From an uncultured Eubacteriales bacterium (GTDB taxonomy: Bacteria; Bacillota; Clostridia; Christensenellales; Aristaeellaceae): 64,000 nt of DNA. Below the pieces are notes generated by a model. The model did no database searches. It saw only the letters and a program-made list of their open reading frames with translations, and was not told the origin of the DNA. Positions 60,369 to 64,000 of this stretch are shown here, in pieces. Made by a program: the position numbers and the translations under genes. The stretch's first letter is position 1, and every line of letters begins with the position of its first letter. The stretch covers positions 30,528-94,527 of the forward strand of contig CADASK010000028.1 in the NCBI GenBank assembly GCA_902790495.1, given 5' to 3'.

Positions 60369-60893
60369 ATGCTCCAACCTTTCCTGATGATCGGTGAGAT
60401 CCTCCGGCCCCAGGGCGTCCGCGGCGAGGCCAAGGTGCGCCCCTACGCCCAGAACCCGGAGGATTTTCTCACCTGGAAAACCCTGTACCTGAAAAACGGC
60501 GAGACCTGGACGCCCATCGGGGCGAAGTGCTCCCGCGTCCATGACGGCTTCGCCTATGTCACCCTCGAGGGCTGCGCCAGCCCGGAGGACGTGGAGAAGC
60601 TGCGCGGCCGCGAGCTGTGGATCGACCGCGCCCACGCCGCCGCGCTGGAGGAGGACGAGGTGTACATCTCCGACCTCATCGGCTGCGCGCTGGTGGACGG
60701 GCAGGGCGAGCGCCTCGGCACGCTGAAGGATGTGCTGCAGCACGGGCCCACCGACATCTACGTCTTCGACACCCCGCGCGGGGAAATGATGGCCCCGGCC
60801 CTGCGCACGGCCTTCCCGGTGACGGACGTGGAGCACCAGACCATCACGGCGGACACAGAGCGCCTGGCGGAGATAGCGGTCTATGCGGATTGA
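60369..60893 (+). CDS. rimM: Ribosome maturation factor RimM
   Basis: A 174-residue 16S rRNA processing factor that binds S19 during 30S head assembly. MIGEILRPQGVRGEAKVRPY is the typical start. LWIDRAHAAALEEDEVYISDLIGCALVDG near residue 85 leads into the PRC-barrel domain, which ends APALRTAFPVTDVEHQTI. AAGAAGGAAAAATC precedes the ATG. It overlaps trmD by 11 bases. rpsP, usually just upstream, is not present here. Confidence 0.95.
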   Translation: MLQPFLMIGEILRPQGVRGEAKVRPYAQNPEDFLTWKTLYLKNGETWTPIGAKCSRVHDGFAYVTLEGCASPEDVEKLRGRELWIDRAHAAALEEDEVYISDLIGCALVDGQGERLGTLKDVLQHGPTDIYVFDTPRGEMMAPALRTAFPVTDVEHQTITADTERLAEIAVYAD

Positions 60894-61662
60894 CATACTC
60901 ACGATCTTCCCGGAGATGTTTCCGGGCGTGCTCGGCAGCAGCATTCTCGGCCGGGCGAAGGAGCAGGGGCTGGTGGATATCCGCCCCGTGGACATCCGGC
61001 CCTACTCCGCGCTGAAGCACAAGAACACCGACGACTACCCCTTCGGCGGCGGCGCGGGCATGGTGATGCTGGCCCAGCCCATCGCCGACGCCATGGCGGA
61101 CGTGTGCGGCCCGGACTTCACCGGCCGGCGCATCTACCTCGGGCCGAGGGGACGGAGGCTGACCACCGAGGTCGCCCGGGAGCTGGCGCGGGAGGAGCGG
61201 CTGGTGCTGCTCTGCGGCCACTACGAGGGCGTGGACCAGCGGGCGCTGGACACCTGCGTGGACGAGGAGATCTCCATCGGTGACTACATCCTGACCGGCG
61301 GCGAGCTGGCGGCGATGGTGCTGTGCGACTGCGTGGCGCGGTTCATCCCCGGCGTGCTGGGCTCCGCGGAGAGCCCGGAGGACGAGAGCTTTTCCGACGG
61401 CCTGCTGGAATACCCCCAGTACACCCGCCCGCGCGAGTGGAACGGCCTGACCGTGCCCCAGGTGCTGCTGGACGGCAATCACGCGGCCATCGAGGCGTGG
61501 CGGCACCGGGAGGCCTTGCGGGCGACCCTGCGCCATCGGCCCGACCTGTTTGACGCGGCGGAGGCGCGGGCACAGGAGATCCCCGGCAAGCCCGGCCTGC
61601 GCGAGCGCGCGCTGTTCCGGGAGGTGCGAGAGGAGGAAGCGGCTTGTTCCTCAGAAAGCTGA
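60883..61662 (+). CDS. trmD: tRNA (guanine-N1)-methyltransferase
   Basis: A 259-residue SPOUT methyltransferase that forms m1G37 in tRNA and prevents frameshifting. MRIDILTIFPEMF, the SAM-binding knot with LLCGHYEGVDQRALDT near residue 107 and SIGDYILTGGELAAMVL near 127, and PQYTRPREWNGLTVPQVLL near 177 are all present. It overlaps both rimM and the following membrane protein gene. Confidence 0.97.
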   Translation: MRIDILTIFPEMFPGVLGSSILGRAKEQGLVDIRPVDIRPYSALKHKNTDDYPFGGGAGMVMLAQPIADAMADVCGPDFTGRRIYLGPRGRRLTTEVARELAREERLVLLCGHYEGVDQRALDTCVDEEISIGDYILTGGELAAMVLCDCVARFIPGVLGSAESPEDESFSDGLLEYPQYTRPREWNGLTVPQVLLDGNHAAIEAWRHREALRATLRHRPDLFDAAEARAQEIPGKPGLRERALFREVREEEAACSSES

Positions 61663-62018
61663 CGGTGCTGGTGGTGCCTCTGCTTCTGCTGGCGGCGGTC
61701 TGCCTGATCCTGCCCCTGCTGGGGGCGGCGGGCTTCTTCGCACCGGTGCTGCAGGGCGCGCTGGCCGGCGCTGCCCTGGCGCTGATGCTGCCGCTCTCCG
61801 GCGCAACCCGGGAGGCGGAGCCCTTCGCACGGCTGCTGGTGTTCCCGGCGCTGGTGACGGCGGGCGTGATCGCCTGGCAGTACCTGTGCTCCGTGGGCGA
61901 GAGCCTGCCCCTGCTGGATCGCCTGGCGACAACGGATCCCCGCGTGCTGGCAGCGGAGGGCGCTTTCGCGGCCTACCTGGCCGTGCACTGCTTCCGTATC
62001 CGGGAGAGGGAAGAGTGA
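61644..62018 (+). CDS. Small polytopic membrane protein, TTG start
   Basis: A 124-residue protein with about three or four transmembrane segments (LTVLVVPLLLLAAVCLILPL, APVLQGALAGAALALMLPLS and LLVFPALVTAGVIAWQYLCS). It starts at TTG inside the end of trmD with AGAGGAGGAAG upstream, so it is coupled to rimM-trmD. No known family is recognised. Confidence 0.72.
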   Translation: MFLRKLTVLVVPLLLLAAVCLILPLLGAAGFFAPVLQGALAGAALALMLPLSGATREAEPFARLLVFPALVTAGVIAWQYLCSVGESLPLLDRLATTDPRVLAAEGAFAAYLAVHCFRIREREE

Positions 62019-62056
62019 GACGGTTGAAAATAGAAACCGCCGAATAAGGGCGGCGC

Positions 62057-62178
62057 GCGAAGGGTTGCAAGGGGCTCGGAGCGCCCGGAAAACTCCATGT
62101 TATGGAGTTTTCAGCGGAGAGCGGGCGGCAGCCCCGGACCGATCGCAAAGCCCCTTGCCCGTGCCCGCAGGCGCGGAA
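62057..62178 (+). repeat. Family A dispersed repeat, long form, complete
   Basis: A full long copy: main stem GCAAGGGGC/GCCCCTTGC, inner hairpin GAAAACTCCAT-GTT-ATGGAGTTTTC and distal hairpin. The inner hairpin has CTCC/GGAG where others have CGCC/GGCG, a two-sided change. Confidence 0.88.
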
Positions 62179-62270
62179 TCTCTGTTGACAGCCGGCTTCA
62201 CGAATGAAGTGAAGGACAAGCCAGCCAGTAACCCGTAAAACCCATGTCTGACGATGTCATTCTGATGTCC

Positions 62271-62299
62271 TTGTACGTCAGGAAAAAACCTGATAAACT
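62271..62299 (+). promoter_or_regulatory. Promoter with palindromic spacer
   Basis: TTGTAC, 17-base spacer, TAAACT. The spacer contains the perfect inverted repeat TCAGG-AAAAAA-CCTGA, a likely operator for a dimeric repressor. Confidence 0.65.
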
Positions 62300-62306
62300 G
62301 ATACCG

Positions 62307-62379
62307 TGCTCAATTGGGCACAGGGAAGCGCCATGGAGCTTCCCGCACTGCACACCGTGCCTCGTGGCGCGGTTTTTTT
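62307..62379 (+). promoter_or_regulatory. Structured leader with attenuator-like terminator
   Basis: Three hairpins in 73 bases: GTGCTCAATTGGGCAC, GGGAAGC/GCTTCCC, and CCGTGCC-TCGT-GGCGCGG followed by seven T. The last is a good factor-independent terminator 30 bases before the scaffold-like gene. It therefore either attenuates that operon or ends a small RNA. Confidence 0.6.
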
Positions 62380-62408
62380 GTACTCTTTTGCAAACGAAAG
62401 GAGGCTGC

Positions 62409-62840
62409 ATGAACGAAGAAGAGCTGATGGAGCCGACGCCTGCGGAAACGCCTCCCGCGCCCGCCGCGCCCGCCGATGCCCTGGCCGAGCTCGACGCCCT
62501 GCGTGCCTGGAAGGCGGCCCGCCTGGAGGCCGACGCCCTGCAGAGCCGCCGCGACGCCGTGGCGAGGCTGCTGCGGGAGGACGGCGCGCTGCCCGAGGCC
62601 GTGCCGCTGCTGGTGCTCAGTGTGAACGCCGACACCGCGAAGGACGCGGAGACCGCCGCCCGGGCCATCCGCGCGGCCTACCCGGGCTTCTTCCGGGAGG
62701 ATCACCCGGTGCCGACCCCGGCCGTGCCGCGCGGCGAGGCAGGGCCCTGGATGCCGGGGCGCGAGGGGCTTGCCACCATGAGTCCGGAGGATATCAACCG
62801 GAGGTGGGAGGAGGTGAAGGCTGCGTTGAGGGGGCTGTGA
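62409..62840 (+). CDS. Phage scaffold-like acidic helical protein
   Basis: A 143-residue protein, rich in Glu/Ala/Pro at the N-terminus (residues 1-30). A helical segment LAELDALRAWKAARLEADAL follows, and a C-terminal helix with MSPEDINRRWEEVKAALRGL. Small proteins of this build placed directly before a capsid gene are usually scaffold proteins (for example the DUF4355-type). AAAGGAGG precedes the ATG. The call depends mostly on the neighbour. Confidence 0.65.
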   Translation: MNEEELMEPTPAETPPAPAAPADALAELDALRAWKAARLEADALQSRRDAVARLLREDGALPEAVPLLVLSVNADTAKDAETAARAIRAAYPGFFREDHPVPTPAVPRGEAGPWMPGREGLATMSPEDINRRWEEVKAALRGL

Positions 62841-62879
62841 CAGTATTCAGTGATACAAGCCTTCATCATCAAGATGGGG

Positions 62880-62937
62880 GCGAAGGTTTCCAAAGGGCGA
62901 TCGCAAAGCCCTTTGGTCGCCGCCCGCAGGCGGCGAA
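62880..62937 (+). repeat. Family A dispersed repeat, short form, CCAAAGGG type
   Basis: Nearly identical to the first copy between dnaK and dnaJ: CCAAAGGGC/GCCCTTTGG and CGCCGCC/GGCGGCG. It lies between the scaffold-like and capsid-like genes, showing the host repeat family has invaded this phage-derived pair. Confidence 0.9.
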
Positions 62938-63033
62938 ATCTCCTGCAATACGCTGCGTTCGCTCAGTGCAAAGACGAACACATTCCATCCATATCAAATC
63001 AACTGAACCAAAGAAAAGAAAGGAAATAACATT

Positions 63034-63843
63034 ATGGCCATTGACAAGTTCATTCCCCAGGTCTGGAGCGCACGGCTCCAGGAAAACCTCACCAAGCAGC
63101 TGGTCTTCGGCGCGCTGTGCAACCGCTGGTGGGAGGGCGACATCGCCCAGTGGGGCGACCAGGTGCACATCAATTCCCTCACCGACATCACCGTGAAGCC
63201 CTACCAGGCCGGCGCGGACCTGGACGACCCCGAGCCCCTGAGCGGCACCGACACCGTGCTGGTGATCGACCACGGGGTGTACTGCAATTTCTACCTCAAC
63301 GACGTGGACGCGGCACAGGCCCGGGCGGACGTGATGGACGCCGCCATGCGCTCCGCCGCCCGCCGCCTGGCGGAGGACACCGAGGCTTACATCCTCGGGG
63401 TGATCCGCGCTGGGGCTGGCCTCAAGAAGAGCGTGGCCCTGGAGGCGGGCAAGGCCTTCGAGCTGATCGTGCGCCTCAAGACAGCCCTGGACGAGAAGAA
63501 CGTGCCACGCACCGGCCGCAAGCTGGTGATGCCCTCCACCTTCGAGGCCGAGCTGCTGAAGGACACCCGCTTCGTGACCGCGGGCGGGGCCATCGCCGAG
63601 TCTGCCCTGGCCGAGGGCGCGGTGGCGCGGGCCGCGGGCTTCGACATCTACATCAGCAACGACCTGCAGAACGAGCTGGTCGCCATGACCGAGGAGGGCG
63701 TGACCTTCGCCCAGCAGATCGCCAAGATGGAGGCCTACCGCCGCGAGAAGGGCTTCGACGACGGCGTGAAGGGCCTGAGCCTGTGCGGTGCAAAGGTCGT
63801 TCAGCCCAACTGCGTGGCCGTGTGGACGATCACGGAGGAGTGA
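63034..63843 (+). CDS. P22 coat-type phage capsid-like protein
   Basis: A 269-residue protein resembling the short P22-type coat proteins common in clostridial prophages. VWSARLQENLTKQLVFGALC near residue 10, GDQVHINSLTDITVKPYQ near 41, TVLVIDHGVYCNFYLNDVDA near 73 and GRKLVMPSTFEAELLKD near 160 fit that pattern. An AAAGGAAATAACATT leader carries the ribosome site. No portal, terminase or tail gene is visible on either side within the window, so this is either a prophage remnant, the edge of a larger element or a domesticated shell protein. Confidence 0.75.
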   Translation: MAIDKFIPQVWSARLQENLTKQLVFGALCNRWWEGDIAQWGDQVHINSLTDITVKPYQAGADLDDPEPLSGTDTVLVIDHGVYCNFYLNDVDAAQARADVMDAAMRSAARRLAEDTEAYILGVIRAGAGLKKSVALEAGKAFELIVRLKTALDEKNVPRTGRKLVMPSTFEAELLKDTRFVTAGGAIAESALAEGAVARAAGFDIYISNDLQNELVAMTEEGVTFAQQIAKMEAYRREKGFDDGVKGLSLCGAKVVQPNCVAVWTITEE

Positions 63844-63911
63844 GACCAGCCCTTCAGCCTTCCGCAGGAACGTCTTTGCAGGGGTGTGGGGGAGATTTCT
63901 GGCTTGAATTG

Positions 63912-63998
63912 TCAAGTCAAGTGCAACGAAGTACCAAAGAAAACTTCGAAGGGGGACTTCCAGCCGAGACATTTACGAGGACGATGATTGAGCAGATC
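63912..63998 (-). CDS. IS30-family transposase, C-terminal fragment (cut by window)
   Basis: On the minus strand the last 28 codons read LLNHRPRKCLGWKSPFEVFF and end HLT-stop. The NxRPRKxLGxxxPxEVF motif is the conserved C-terminus of IS30-type transposases, just after the last catalytic Glu. The remainder lies beyond the window. The element's end should lie between here and the capsid-like gene stop, around 63.85-63.91 kb. Confidence 0.85.
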   Translation of the reverse strand, partial: DLLNHRPRKCLGWKSPFEVFFGTSLHLT

Positions 63999-64000
63999 GA

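Overview
The window looks like the chromosome of a high-GC member of the Bacillota, most likely a strictly anaerobic, possibly gut-associated clostridium. Supporting signs are an IspH-ribosomal protein S1 fusion, a clostridial-type HutP protein, HrcA with its CIRCE operator in front of grpE-dnaK-dnaJ, a T-box leader, ammonia-dependent AsnA, a flavodiiron protein, VanZ, and near-consensus sigma-A promoters with strong Shine-Dalgarno sites. The species assignment is inference. Spacers carry a striking load of dispersed hairpin repeats: about 19 copies of family A, 7 of family B and 2 of family C.

Layout. 1-5.8 kb: a translationally coupled run rbfA, nrnA, truB, ribF, then a large adenosine deaminase-like fusion protein whose 5' end lies inside a repeat. 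6-13.9 kb: a peptide/nickel-type ABC operon (binding protein, DppB, DppC, DppD, DppF, small membrane protein). Its DppC carries an inserted seven-repeat RCC1-like beta-propeller and its DppF an inserted coiled coil. 13.9-18.5 kb (minus strand): a perfect promoter, a T-box leader with a UGG (Trp) specifier, an L-2-hydroxyacid (lactate/malate-like) dehydrogenase, then a TrpXYZ-like ABC transporter. 18.6-19.7 kb: P1 peptidase. 20-27.3 kb (minus): rpsF-ssb-rpsR, a DUF1653 gene broken by an amber codon, exonuclease III, a MATE pump, a transglutaminase-like membrane protein and a GNAT acetyltransferase. 27.4-29.2 kb: an orphan DNA methyltransferase coupled to a Cys-cluster protein. 29.3-34.7 kb: a possible small RNA, then hrcA-grpE-dnaK-dnaJ. 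34.8-37.2 kb: a DUF4230 module and an M32 carboxypeptidase.

37.4-41.4 kb (minus): an Fbp/Pot-type ABC transporter. 41.8-55.8 kb (mostly minus): IspH-S1, plsC, cmk, HutP, SDR, mtnN, phosphodiesterase, VanZ, glycosyltransferase, mntP, a radical SAM protein, a TetM-like GTPase, a flavodiiron protein and pyrophosphatase. 55.9-62 kb: an unknown beta-sandwich-like protein, a second MATE, a CHAP protein, asnA, rimM-trmD and a small membrane protein. 62.2-64 kb: a promoter and attenuator-like leader, a scaffold-like protein and a P22-type capsid-like protein with no other phage genes in view, then the 3' end of an IS30-family transposase cut off by the window.

The most notable items are the RCC1 propeller inside a DppC permease (with the DppF coiled coil beside it), the tryptophan T-box in front of a 2-hydroxyacid dehydrogenase and a Trp-type transporter, the adenosine deaminase fusion, and the covarying modular repeat family. 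All functional statements rest on motif recognition by eye; no database search was run.
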